Source: a virus
Virus record (IMG/VR): IMGVR_UViG_3300022693_002393
Location: 1-42,144 of that record
Reading direction: 5' to 3' (one strand)
Length of the DNA stretch: 42,144 nucleotides
The notes under the pieces were generated by a model. The model saw only the letters and a program-made list of their open reading frames with translations. It was not told the DNA's origin and did no database searches. A program made the position numbers and the translations under genes. Below, in pieces: positions 1 through 8,167 of the stretch; positions within the stretch are counted from its first letter, which is position 1; each line of letters starts with the position of its first letter.

Positions 1-138
1 TCCAGCCACCGCTGGATACGCGCATAGGTGCGGCTTTCCTCAATCATGGTCATATGCCCCATCTGGTAGAACAGCTCCCGGGTCAGCCGTTCCGCCTCAG
101 GGTAGAGGCGCGTGGCCAGGCCGCTGTCCACGGTTACT
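1..138 (-). other. GC-rich end fragment with partial reverse-strand reading frame, probably not phage
   Basis: By hand count about 62% of the first 136 bases are G or C, visibly more than the phage DNA that follows. The reverse strand is open throughout and reads as a natural-looking charged peptide (for example SGLATRLYPEAERLTRELF and later MTMIEESRTYARIQRWLE), truncated by the window edge. I do not recognise the protein. The base composition changes near position 138. The last seven bases of the window (TCTTGAT) are identical to positions 139-145, so the phage sequence may really continue from 42144 to 146. This stretch would then be a chimeric end or a fragment of another replicon. Confidence 0.45.
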
Positions 139-146
139 TCTTGATA

Positions 147-175
147 TTCAAAAAAGGAGAATAATACTGTATAAT
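147..175 (+). promoter_or_regulatory. Candidate sigma70 promoter before the gp10-like gene
   Basis: A consensus TATAAT at 170-175 lies 17 bases after TTCAAA at 147-152 (4 of 6 matches to the -35 consensus). The expected start, near 182, lies inside the inverted repeat at 173-202. It would drive the gp10-to-ejection-protein genes. Confidence 0.4.
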
Positions 176-202
176 CAGCCTATCTATCTGCATAGGCTGA
201 TT
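173..202. promoter_or_regulatory. Perfect 11-bp inverted repeat between the -10 box and the gp10 start codon
   Basis: AATCAGCCTAT (173-183) and ATAGGCTGATT (192-202) are perfect inverted copies around an 8-base gap, followed by TTTT and then directly by the ATG at 205. The dyad overlaps the -10 box and the probable transcription start. It could be an operator, or a hairpin in the leader RNA that hides the start of gp10. A weak terminator is possible but less likely directly before a start codon. Confidence 0.55.
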
Positions 203-204
203 TT

Positions 205-1614
205 ATGGAACTCCCCATCCCCATTGGACTAGGTGACGAGCACGGCAGCGAAACCGATTATCGTGACCAATTACCGATTAATTACACCTTGGTCGAACGC
301 AAAATTAAAGGCGCGCAAGGCTATCTTTTATCCCATCCGGGGCTTACTACTTTTGGCGCGGGCGTTGGCATTGACCGCGGCGGCATTTACAATGAGCGCC
401 AACTTGACCACTTAAGAGTATCGGGTGAGGCGTTAATATCGGTTGATACCGATGGCACGACATCCACTGAAGGGGCTATCCCTGGTTCTGATCACGTTAT
501 ATTACCCTATTCATTCACCACGCAAGGTATTTTGGCCGGGGGTCGTTTCTGGCTTTTTGACGGGGCGTCACTCACCGAAGTTGAAGACCCCGATCTCGGC
601 TCGCCGATTGATTGCGTATGGATCAATGGCGTTTATTTCTTTACTGACGGTGAAACGCTTTTTCACACTCTGGCCGCGTCCGAATCTTCGATTGACGGCA
701 TTACGTTTGCAACGGCTGAATTTTCCCCTGATAGAACCTGGGGCCTGCTTAAAAACATTCAAAATCAAGTGGTGGTACTTAATCGATTCTCCACAGAATG
801 GTTTGAAGATACCGGCAGTTCCATTGCGGGGGCCTTTCGTTTTGAAAGGATCCGCGGAAAATCAACTAAAGTCGGCATTGTGGGCACTAATTGCAAAGCG
901 GAATTGGACGGGCAAATATTTATCCTTGGCGGCCGCAAAGAAGAAAGCCCGAGCATCCACATTTTGTTAAATGGCCGCGAAGAAACGATTGCATCCCGCG
1001 AAATTGATAAGATCCTCGCCACCTATAACGAATCAGAATTGCGTCAAGCGGTATTGGAAGCGCGGGTTGAAGAACGGGACAAATACCTCTATGTACGATT
1101 ACTGCGCGATACCTTGTTATTTGATTTGTCAATTGCTAAAAAATTTGGTAACGAGCGTGCATGGACGAGGGTAAAATCAAGCGTGACAGGTGATACGCCT
1201 TGGCGCGGGCGAAATGGGGTGTTCGACCCCCGAGCGACTAAGTGGATTTACGGCGATGACGTCGATGGTCGGTTAGGGTTTTTAGACAATACAACCAATA
1301 ACCAATATGGCAATCAATCGGAAAATATCTTTTTCACCAACATTATTAATATTGAAGAATCCAGTATTAACTGGCTCGAGCTGGACACTATTCCCGGTTT
1401 CGCGTCGGGCATCGTTAACATATTTATCTCGATATCCTATAATGGGGTCACCTTTGGCACCGAAGTTTCCATTACTGAGAGTGAAGAGTTTGAATATTCT
1501 CGGCGTTTTATCGCTAGAAAATTAGGTTACATCGATAAACTCTTTAGCTTTAAATTCCGCGTGGTTTCACCTCACCAAACGGCATTTTCCAGGTTGATGA
1601 TTGACCATGATTAA
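205..1614 (+). CDS. P22 gp10-like packaged-DNA stabilization / tail hub protein
   Basis: The 469-residue product matches the phage P22 gp10 family in length (P22 gp10 is about 472 residues) and along most of its sequence. It has the N-terminal D-YRDQLPINY and GYLLSHPG region, the central RIRGKSTKVGIVGTNCKAEL segment and the C-terminal SYNGVTFG plus RRFIARKLGYIDKL region. In P22, gp10 sits under the gp4 ring and helps plug the portal after DNA packaging, and the tailspikes attach around it. The start lies directly after a perfect inverted repeat. The nearest purine-rich GGAG is about 45 bases upstream, so translation initiation is not well explained. The stop overlaps the start of the next gene. 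Family assignment is firm; the exact start is less so. Confidence 0.9.
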   Translation: MELPIPIGLGDEHGSETDYRDQLPINYTLVERKIKGAQGYLLSHPGLTTFGAGVGIDRGGIYNERQLDHLRVSGEALISVDTDGTTSTEGAIPGSDHVILPYSFTTQGILAGGRFWLFDGASLTEVEDPDLGSPIDCVWINGVYFFTDGETLFHTLAASESSIDGITFATAEFSPDRTWGLLKNIQNQVVVLNRFSTEWFEDTGSSIAGAFRFERIRGKSTKVGIVGTNCKAELDGQIFILGGRKEESPSIHILLNGREETIASREIDKILATYNESELRQAVLEARVEERDKYLYVRLLRDTLLFDLSIAKKFGNERAWTRVKSSVTGDTPWRGRNGVFDPRATKWIYGDDVDGRLGFLDNTTNNQYGNQSENIFFTNIINIEESSINWLELDTIPGFASGIVNIFISISYNGVTFGTEVSITESEEFEYSRRFIARKLGYIDKLFSFKFRVVSPHQTAFSRLMIDHD

Positions 1615-1894
1615 AACACTGCAAACCATACAAGATTACCAGGCCGCTTTTGACGCACATTCTGAATGGTCGGAAGATGCGATTGAGGATTATCAAGGGT
1701 TAAAAGGTGATATTAACAAAATACTGGATGCGATCAATAACGGTAATTTGTCCCCACAAAGTGGCTCGGGCAGCCCGGAAGGGATTGTTTTTGCTAATTA
1801 CAGCCTGCTTTATATCGACCTTGCCGCGGCGCCAACACCGGATATCTATTTTAACCCCCTATTTAACGCGCAAACCGGTTGGGTGGTGACATGA
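1607..1894 (+). CDS. Short virion protein in the tail-needle (gp26) position
   Basis: This 95-residue protein overlaps the end of the gp10-like gene by 8 bases, and its stop overlaps the next ATG (ATGA). I chose ATG 1607 over TTG 1601. The N-terminal half is acidic and helical (QDYQAAFDAHSEWSEDAIED), followed by a Ser/Gly linker. The C-terminal part (SPEGIVFANYSLLYIDLA then NAQTGWVV) resembles the short beta module that ends many phage tail and fibre proteins. In P22 this position holds the needle gp26, a long trimeric coiled coil of more than 200 residues. This protein is much shorter, so calling it a needle or plug is an inference from position only. Confidence 0.6.
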   Translation: MIKTLQTIQDYQAAFDAHSEWSEDAIEDYQGLKGDINKILDAINNGNLSPQSGSGSPEGIVFANYSLLYIDLAAAPTPDIYFNPLFNAQTGWVVT

Positions 1895-2394
1895 GTTATT
1901 TTGTGGTCGGGCTGCCAAGAAGCCGTACCGCGTGGCTGTCCGTGTTTCTTTCTCAGTCCGGTATGTTCTGTCACCATGAAGGGTTAAACGGATGTCGTTC
2001 GTTATTTGACTACCAAATGAAGGTAAAAAACAACGGCGATAGCTCCACCGGGTTAATGTTGATTGATTTGAATAAAATGTTTCCCCACTCACCGGTCGTG
2101 ATTATCGAGAAAACGACCCGTCAAATTTACGAGTGTATCAAATGGTGTGATAATACTTATGGCGGCAGTAGTCATGATTATATCCATCAATTGAATAGAG
2201 AAATGAAGAAAATTAAAGGCTTGCGGATTAATCAATCCGACATTGATGCGCGATTGCATGAAATATGGCGTTATTTGATTGATACCCCTTGGCGAGATAA
2301 TTACGCCACCCTAAAAGATTTTAATATCCAATCAGATCCTTTTAACATTGACACACGCGCCGCTATGGAATTATTCAGTGATCGCCTTCAATAA
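1891..2394 (+). CDS. Sulfotransferase-like P-loop protein
   Basis: The 167-residue product begins with MSYFVVGLPRSRTAWLSVFL. This is the 5'-phosphosulfate-binding loop of the sulfotransferase fold (hydrophobic strand, then G-x-P-x-S-x-T-x-W, residues about 7-15). A second typical feature is the VVIIEKTTRQIYECI strand-helix, where the family carries its conserved Arg/Ser contacts to the cofactor. PAPS-dependent sulfotransferases move a sulfuryl group onto hydroxyl or amino groups. The protein is shorter than typical bacterial enzymes (usually 250-300 residues), so it may be a minimal form. ATG 1891 overlaps the previous stop, and the next gene, a hydroxylase, begins before this one ends. Substrate is unknown; modification of a virion protein or host glycan are both possible. 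Confidence 0.65.
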   Translation: MSYFVVGLPRSRTAWLSVFLSQSGMFCHHEGLNGCRSLFDYQMKVKNNGDSSTGLMLIDLNKMFPHSPVVIIEKTTRQIYECIKWCDNTYGGSSHDYIHQLNREMKKIKGLRINQSDIDARLHEIWRYLIDTPWRDNYATLKDFNIQSDPFNIDTRAAMELFSDRLQ

Positions 2395-2962
2395 AATAAC
2401 CTCAGGGCTTGATGTATTACCTGCGCAAATAGAATTGGCAAAAAATACGCATCTTTTTGATGAATTTAGCGCGCGAAGAGAATCAGGACCGGTTCATGCC
2501 GATATGACCGATATTTGGGTACGGTATGGCGACTTGACTGAAATGTTAACCACCGGCGACTTTTCTGAAATAGCGAACGAGCATGATTCGATTTGGTTAA
2601 AAGATTTACCGGCGATTAAACGACTTTGTTTTGAGGTGATGGCCTTGGTGGATGGTGAAAGGTTAGGCGGCGTATTGATCACCAAAATCCCGCCAGGCGG
2701 CGGGATTAAACCCCATCGCGATAGCGGATGGCACGCAGAATATTATGATAAATACTACATTCCGATTAAAAATAGCCCCGGTGCGGTATTTGGCTTTGAT
2801 TGTGGTATTATAAAGCCAGATTGCGGCGACGTGTGGGCGTTTGATAACGCGTACACTCACTGGGTAGAAAACAATTCAGACGAGGATCGAATAGCCATGA
2901 TTATTTGTATCAAACAATCCAAAATGGATAAGTCAGGCTTTACGCTTGGCGAATCGGTGTAA
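2378..2962 (+). CDS. 2-oxoglutarate/Fe(II) dioxygenase, aspartyl/asparaginyl hydroxylase-like
   Basis: The product has the metal- and cosubstrate-binding signature of the aspartyl/asparaginyl beta-hydroxylase family. His-Arg-Asp lies in GGGIKPHRDSGWH (H113, D115), a distal His lies in NAYTHWVEN (H161), and an Arg follows in DEDRIAMII for 2-oxoglutarate binding. These enzymes hydroxylate a side chain using O2 and 2-oxoglutarate. I chose GTG 2378, which overlaps the sulfotransferase-like gene by 17 bases and has GGA just upstream; TTG 2348 would add 10 residues. The gene sits in a virion block, so the substrate may be a tail or coat protein, but that is inference. Confidence 0.75.
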   Translation: MIAFNKITSGLDVLPAQIELAKNTHLFDEFSARRESGPVHADMTDIWVRYGDLTEMLTTGDFSEIANEHDSIWLKDLPAIKRLCFEVMALVDGERLGGVLITKIPPGGGIKPHRDSGWHAEYYDKYYIPIKNSPGAVFGFDCGIIKPDCGDVWAFDNAYTHWVENNSDEDRIAMIICIKQSKMDKSGFTLGESV

Positions 2963-2965
2963 CGT

Positions 2966-3526
2966 ATGCCTTGGGGGTATGCAGCGGCCGCGGTAGGCAC
3001 ATATGTAGCATCAAGACAAGCAGGACAAGATATTCAGGCCGGTGCTGAAACTGAAGCGCAAGCCCAAATGCGCGCTTTAGAATATCAACAAGAAGTGGAA
3101 GCGTTACCGCTTGAAATTCGAAATCAATTTCTACCCATGCTAGCCGATTACTACGGCGGGGGTGAAGGTCAACGGGGGTTGATTGAGGATGTTCAATCAA
3201 GTCCGATTTATGAGCAGATGATCGCATCTGGCCAGGAAGGCGTGCTTGCCCAAGCAGGCGCACGGGGGTTAACGCGTTCAGGCAATACCACGCGCGATTT
3301 AAATCTATCTAATCAAGGCGTCCTTCAAAATTTACTTCAACAACGTTTATCGGGAATGTCCAGTTTGGCGCAACAACCGCTTAATACTCAGGCTATCGCT
3401 AATCAAATGTCAGGTATTGGTGCGACACGTGGCGCGGGTCAAATCGCTGCCGGTCAAGCAAGACAAACCGGATACGGCAACTATCTGGATATACTCAATA
3501 CTGGCATCGAGCGAGACTGGGGGTAA
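2966..3526 (+). CDS. P22 gp7-like DNA transfer (ejection) protein
   Basis: The 186-residue protein has an Ala-rich N terminus (WGYAAAAVGTYVASRQAG) and a helical middle (LEIRNQFLPMLADYYGGG). A Gly/Gln/Leu-rich C-terminal half carries the pattern AGARGLTRSGNTTRDL and GVLQNLLQQRLSGMSSLA. This pattern recurs in the small ejection proteins of P22-like phages. In P22, gp7 is packaged in the capsid, loses an N-terminal piece and is ejected into the cell with gp20 and gp16 to carry DNA across the envelope. The gene lies in the expected place, directly before the gp20- and gp16-like genes with only a few bases between them. Confidence 0.75.
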   Translation: MPWGYAAAAVGTYVASRQAGQDIQAGAETEAQAQMRALEYQQEVEALPLEIRNQFLPMLADYYGGGEGQRGLIEDVQSSPIYEQMIASGQEGVLAQAGARGLTRSGNTTRDLNLSNQGVLQNLLQQRLSGMSSLAQQPLNTQAIANQMSGIGATRGAGQIAAGQARQTGYGNYLDILNTGIERDWG

Positions 3527-3529
3527 TTT

Positions 3530-4717
3530 ATGGCTGATAATCGATTTTCTATTAACCCCTTGGGTGGATACCGACCCGGTGAAGGGCTGAGGCAAGCTTT
3601 ATCAGGGCGTGATGAGCGCCAACAACAAATGCAGTTAGCCGCTGAGCGCCGAAAAATGCAAGAGGCCATGGCAGGCGCGGCGGGCGGTGACCCGGATGCG
3701 ATTGACAACCTTTTTGCCATTAATCCTGATTTAGCGTCAAAATATGAAAATCGATTGTTTGAACGTCAAAAACGAGAAGGCGTGGTAGCGGATAAAGCCA
3801 AGACCGAAGCCGAGCTGGATTGGGCAATGAAATATAAACGAGCGATTGATGGCGGTGATGAAACCACGGCCACCGCGTTAGTCACTGAAGCGGAAGCGAA
3901 CCCACTCATTGATTTTGATTCGACTATGATGGGCAAAGATTTACGTCAAGACCAACTCGTCGTTAATACCATGTTGTACAAGGGTTTAGGGAAGGACCAG
4001 TACAAGCAATTGGTGACTGAAAAAGGGCCAGAAAAAGGCACGTTTAGTATCACGTCCACACCCACCGGATTTATTAGAACCAATACAGCCACCGGCGCTA
4101 TTACTATAATTGAAAGTAACTCGAAACAAGCGCAAGAGGCCAAGAAAAAAGAAAAAGAAGCGTTCGATCGGAAACTCAAACAATCCAATACCACGTTTCA
4201 ACGAGCGAAAGATATCCGCAATCGGTTCGATAAAAAAAGCGGAGAATTTGTTAAGGTGCGTGACGCTTTCGGGCGCATTGAAGTATCGGCCGAAGACCCA
4301 AGCCCTGCCGGTGATTTGTCGTTAATTTTTAACTATATGAAAATGCTCGATCCGGGCTCCACCGTTCGAGAAGGTGAATTTGCGACGGCAGCCGGCGCGG
4401 CGTCTGTGCCTGAGCGATTTAAGGGTGCGTATAAGAAAGTGGTGAGTGGTGAAATGTTAACCACGGGACAACGTAAAGACTTTGTTAACCGCGCAAAGGG
4501 GTTAATGGGGAAAGCCACAAGCCAGAATAAAAAAGACCGTTCCGAAACGCTACGGCTTGGTAAACAGTGGAATGTCTCCGAGGCGGAATTATTTGGCGCC
4601 CAAACGCCTGAAGCCGGAGCCCAATTCCCCGGTGCGCCTGCTGTGGGTACGGTTGAAAGTGGTTTTGAATATGTTGGCGGCGATCCCTCGAGTCCAGATA
4701 GTTGGAGAGCGCAATAG
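3530..4717 (+). CDS. P22 gp20-like DNA injection protein
   Basis: The 395-residue product is highly charged and helical, with runs such as KQAQEAKKKEKEAFDRKLK. It holds the domain shared by phage injection proteins: AGDLSLIFNYMKMLDPGSTV followed by REGEFATA and a GAYKKVVSGEMLTTGQRKDF segment (about residues 262-325). The C terminus is a Pro/Gly/Ala-rich tail. By homology with P22 gp20 it is packaged in the virion and ejected ahead of the DNA. The stop TAG directly abuts the next ATG, which suggests translational coupling to the gp16-like gene. Confidence 0.8.
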   Translation: MADNRFSINPLGGYRPGEGLRQALSGRDERQQQMQLAAERRKMQEAMAGAAGGDPDAIDNLFAINPDLASKYENRLFERQKREGVVADKAKTEAELDWAMKYKRAIDGGDETTATALVTEAEANPLIDFDSTMMGKDLRQDQLVVNTMLYKGLGKDQYKQLVTEKGPEKGTFSITSTPTGFIRTNTATGAITIIESNSKQAQEAKKKEKEAFDRKLKQSNTTFQRAKDIRNRFDKKSGEFVKVRDAFGRIEVSAEDPSPAGDLSLIFNYMKMLDPGSTVREGEFATAAGAASVPERFKGAYKKVVSGEMLTTGQRKDFVNRAKGLMGKATSQNKKDRSETLRLGKQWNVSEAELFGAQTPEAGAQFPGAPAVGTVESGFEYVGGDPSSPDSWRAQ

Positions 4718-6868
4718 ATGGCCAAACCTTGGGAAAAGTACCAAGCAACTGCGCCCGCTGCGGCTACTGTGGCCCCTGTCGTGGCCGAAGTCCCTGCGGC
4801 TAAACCTTGGGAACAGTATGCAGTTGAGCCGCTCCAGGCCGTCGCAGACGTGCCTGCCGGGGCACAATTGCCGGTACCTGCGGCAGAGGACCCGGCGATT
4901 AGCCAAGATGCCTTTGGCCAATTCAAAGATTTATTACTGCGTCAAGCTAAAGGCGAAACCGGTTTAGAAGGTCAAATCTCAGAGCTTCAAACTCAATTAA
5001 GCACTCAACAAGCCGCGCGGGAACCTCGAGAAATCCCCCAACCCGATCCTGATGGCGTGCAAGTGCCTTGGGCAGTCGATTTATTTACCGGTGAAGCGAG
5101 AATGACGCCGGAGCTGGAAGCGTTGCCGAATTTAGGCGAAGCGCCTGAATTTAATGAAATGTCAGGGCGCGCCTTTAAAGCCAATATCGGCACATTCACC
5201 ACAGGCGACCCGGATGAATTACAGACCATATTCAAAGAGCAATACGGCGAGGATGTGACGTTTACCAAAGATTCGAAAGGCAACCCGATTGTTAATTTTC
5301 CGTCTGGTTCATACGCATTAAATAAACCAGGCGCGTCTCCTCAAGATATCCCTAAATTCTTTGGCGATTTATTGGCGTTTTCCCCTGCCGGCAGAGCGAG
5401 AACGGTGACCAGTGCCGCGGCTAAAAGCATGTTTGGTGAGGCGATCCTTGAGGGGGTTGATGTGGCGGTCGGGGGCGACTTTAAAATTGAAGACATCGCC
5501 GAAGCGGCGGTTTTAGGCGGGTTATTTAAATCGGCTGAGGATGCCATGGGGTTTATTTACCGAAATCTGAAAGGAAAGGGCCTTCCGGAGCAAACGCAAT
5601 TATTGCGCGAAGCTGAAGAAGCCGGCATCCCGATCAAAACAACGGATGTTTTACCGCCGGAAACGTTTGCCGGCAAAACGGCGCAACAAATCACTGAAAA
5701 AATACCTGTGGTGGGTACCGGCGCGGCGAGAGAACAACAACAACAATTAAGGCAGTCCGCGGTTGAGAAGATTGTTGAACAATATAACGCGCCCAGTTAT
5801 GAAGGCATTGTGCAAAGCCTCAAAGACCAAAAAAGTAAAGTAAAAAAAGCGGCGGGAAATGTGATTGGCGCCACGGCTGAAAAACTTGATGCCGTCGGTA
5901 CAGTGTCAATTGATAATACGGAAACCGCCATCATTAACGCGTTGGATGAATTAAATAAGCCGGGAGTTATTCAATCCGGTAAAGCAACGGCTGACCTTGA
6001 TGAGTTGATCCGGGCGATTGATGAAGCCCCGCAAACCTATACTTCGTTAAAAGAGAATCGAACCGCGTTTCGTGAAATTTTAAACAGTTTAGATCCCACA
6101 TCGCGCAGTCAATTAACCTCAAAAGCTAAATCCGATCTGAACAAAGTCTATACGGCCATGACGAAAGATATGGCGGAATTTGCCGAGCAAAACTTACCAG
6201 CCATTGAAGTGGTAAAACTAAACAAAGCGAACAGGATTTATGCGGAAGAAGCGACGAAACTCACTAAAACCAAGTTAAAAAACATCCTTGATAAAGGGGA
6301 TGTGACGCCTGAATCGGTTAAACCGATGTTATACAGTAAAAATTTGTCCGAAACAAAATTGCTTTATAACAGTTTGACGAATGAAGGGCGCGGAAACGCT
6401 CGAGCCGCTATTATCAGTAAAATAGCCGAAGATTTATCCAGACGAGCGGGCGGTATTACACCCAACGCATTTGTCAATGAATTAAAGAAATACCCCAATC
6501 AAATGAGTGTATTTTTTAAAGGTCGGGATAAAAAACAATTGGAAGGGCTGCGCCGAGTGTTAGAAGTGACAAAACGCGCGCAAGAGGCGTCTGTTTCAAC
6601 GCCTACCGGTCAGCAATTAATTCCCCTGCTTACTGGTGGTGCGGCTATTGCTGAACCTGTTACAACAGCAGTAGCAGCGGTATCGATAGGATCATTAGCC
6701 AGGTTGTACGAGTCGCCCGCCGTTCGTAACGCGTTACTAAAACTTGCCGGCACTCGGAAGGGGTCAACCCAGTTTGAACAAGCGCTTGCAGATGCGCGTC
6801 AACTTTTGAGCGTTGGTGCGCAAGCCACACGCGGTCAAGAAATTGGGCAACAAGCGCCCCAAGAATGA
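4718..6868 (+). CDS. P22 gp16-like large ejection protein
   Basis: At 716 residues this fits the third and largest ejection protein of the P22 set (gp16, about 609 residues). The N terminus carries two copies of a short motif (AKPWEKY and AKPWEQY) separated by Ala/Val/Pro-rich sequence. The middle has GIPIKTTDVLPPETFAGKTAQ, typical of gp16-like proteins, followed by long helical segments. A hydrophobic stretch near residues 630-655 (LLTGGAAIAEPVTTAVAAVS) may insert into the membrane during ejection. I see no clear lysozyme or transglycosylase catalytic motif. Confidence 0.75.
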   Translation: MAKPWEKYQATAPAAATVAPVVAEVPAAKPWEQYAVEPLQAVADVPAGAQLPVPAAEDPAISQDAFGQFKDLLLRQAKGETGLEGQISELQTQLSTQQAAREPREIPQPDPDGVQVPWAVDLFTGEARMTPELEALPNLGEAPEFNEMSGRAFKANIGTFTTGDPDELQTIFKEQYGEDVTFTKDSKGNPIVNFPSGSYALNKPGASPQDIPKFFGDLLAFSPAGRARTVTSAAAKSMFGEAILEGVDVAVGGDFKIEDIAEAAVLGGLFKSAEDAMGFIYRNLKGKGLPEQTQLLREAEEAGIPIKTTDVLPPETFAGKTAQQITEKIPVVGTGAAREQQQQLRQSAVEKIVEQYNAPSYEGIVQSLKDQKSKVKKAAGNVIGATAEKLDAVGTVSIDNTETAIINALDELNKPGVIQSGKATADLDELIRAIDEAPQTYTSLKENRTAFREILNSLDPTSRSQLTSKAKSDLNKVYTAMTKDMAEFAEQNLPAIEVVKLNKANRIYAEEATKLTKTKLKNILDKGDVTPESVKPMLYSKNLSETKLLYNSLTNEGRGNARAAIISKIAEDLSRRAGGITPNAFVNELKKYPNQMSVFFKGRDKKQLEGLRRVLEVTKRAQEASVSTPTGQQLIPLLTGGAAIAEPVTTAVAAVSIGSLARLYESPAVRNALLKLAGTRKGSTQFEQALADARQLLSVGAQATRGQEIGQQAPQE

Positions 6869-6926
6869 TATAAATGATGAAAATGTCCATACCACCAATA
6901 TAGCTTATTTTACCTAAAAAATGCAA

Positions 6927-6949
6927 TGTATCAGTTGTTACGTGATATA
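6927..6949. promoter_or_regulatory. Imperfect dyad in the leader of the tailspike operon
   Basis: TGTATCA (6927-6933) and TGATATA (6943-6949) form an imperfect inverted repeat with a 9-base spacer. It lies in the AT-rich 126-base gap between the gp16-like and tailspike genes. No convincing promoter with correct spacing was found beside it. It could bind a regulator or form a weak RNA hairpin. Support is sequence symmetry only. Confidence 0.25.
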
Positions 6950-6994
6950 TTGTATTTAAGTCATAAGCCATAAACCAATACTAGAGGCGATAGA

Positions 6995-8167
6995 ATGACA
7001 CAGATAGCCAATCCTTTTCAGTATATTGCTGATCCGACGAAGAGTCGGGCGATTTTTAACGGCAAACTGTTTTTCGGTTTGCCTGATACCGATCCCACTA
7101 TACCCGCTAATCAAAAACTCGTTCGAGGTGTTCAAGAAAATGGGGACGTGGTTAATTTACCGCAACCCGTTGCCACCGGTTCGGGTGGCGTGCCTGAATT
7201 TCAGGGAAGCCCCGTGGTGCTGGATGTCAGTGGTGATTATTCTTTTACTGTATTGGATCGATTTGATGGCGAGGTTTATCAAGTGCCTCGAGTTGAAAAC
7301 ATTGAGGAAGGCAGTGAGGGGTTTAGCGGCGTGGTGGCGATTGAAGCTAACACGCTGATCGCCGGACAAACCACGGTGATACTCACTACCGGTTTAGGGG
7401 CTAATGAATCCGTCTTTTATTTGGCCTCCTCTGTGGGTGACCAAGGTTTTTTGCAAAAAGATACCGGAAGCGGCGGTGATTATACGGTCACTGACTCCAC
7501 CACGATTGAATTAACTCAGTCTTATAACGCCGGAGATGTGGTTGTTGCCCGGCAAAATGACCCCACGGGGCAACTCGTCCCGATAGCCGGGGCAGGGAAT
7601 CTATTTGTTTATAATATTTTAACGGATGTCCAGGCCGCCGCGGTATCCACTGAAATTGTCGCGGGCGATGTAGTGACTTTAAAAGGTATTATCACGGTGA
7701 ATGATGGCCTTGGCGGGGATAGATACCTTGTTCAATTGACCGGGCCGGCGAATGATGGCGTTAATTTTATTGATTTAAATGGCACGCTGCAACTTGCGAT
7801 AATGGATATCTACTATCGATTTATTAGCTATGCAGAAAGGATCGCCACGCCCATCATTAATGCAAGCGTGCTTAATGTTGATTTATCGGCGGGACCTATT
7901 CATGACATTACGTTAACTGAAAATATATCGGATACCACGTTTTTAAATAAAAACCCGAGTTCAAATTTTGCGACAAGTTTCACCCTTCGGGTAGTACAAG
8001 ATGTCGTAGGCGGGAGAAGTATTGCATGGAATACGAATATCGTATGGGCGGGGGGCATCGTGCCGACACTCACCGCAACCCCTGACGCGGTTGATGTGTT
8101 TGGTTTTTCAAATTTGGCGGGTACGGCTGATTTTCACGGTTTCGTTTTAGGACTTGATTTTTCATGA
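6995..8167 (+). CDS. Tailspike/tail fibre protein with P22-type head-binding domain
   Basis: Residues about 1-105 (TQIANPFQ, AIFNGKLFFGLPDTDPTIPAN, then GDYSFTVLDRFDGEVYQVPR) align with the head-binding domain of the P22 gp9 tailspike. That domain attaches the spike trimer to the gp4/gp10 tail hub. The rest is beta-rich with repeats such as LIAGQTTVILTTGLGANESVF. It ends in a receptor-type module (DITLTENISD, VVQDVVGGRSIAWN, FHGFVLGLDF) common at phage fibre C termini. At 390 residues it is too short for a full endorhamnosidase-like beta-helix, so it may act as an adaptor for the large spike encoded downstream. A ribosome-binding site AGAGGCG precedes the ATG. Confidence 0.8.
   Translation: MTQIANPFQYIADPTKSRAIFNGKLFFGLPDTDPTIPANQKLVRGVQENGDVVNLPQPVATGSGGVPEFQGSPVVLDVSGDYSFTVLDRFDGEVYQVPRVENIEEGSEGFSGVVAIEANTLIAGQTTVILTTGLGANESVFYLASSVGDQGFLQKDTGSGGDYTVTDSTTIELTQSYNAGDVVVARQNDPTGQLVPIAGAGNLFVYNILTDVQAAAVSTEIVAGDVVTLKGIITVNDGLGGDRYLVQLTGPANDGVNFIDLNGTLQLAIMDIYYRFISYAERIATPIINASVLNVDLSAGPIHDITLTENISDTTFLNKNPSSNFATSFTLRVVQDVVGGRSIAWNTNIVWAGGIVPTLTATPDAVDVFGFSNLAGTADFHGFVLGLDFS

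Noticed and set aside
443-970. Forward open frame of 175 codons inside the gp10-like gene
   Set aside because: Out-of-frame shadow; the gp10 frame matches a known family along its whole length.
4333-4926. Long reverse-strand open frame (197 codons) opposite the gp20/gp16-like genes
   Set aside because: Low-complexity Ala/Ser/Gly composition caused by the complementary Ala/Pro-rich coding strand; no ribosome-binding site and it spans two well-supported genes.
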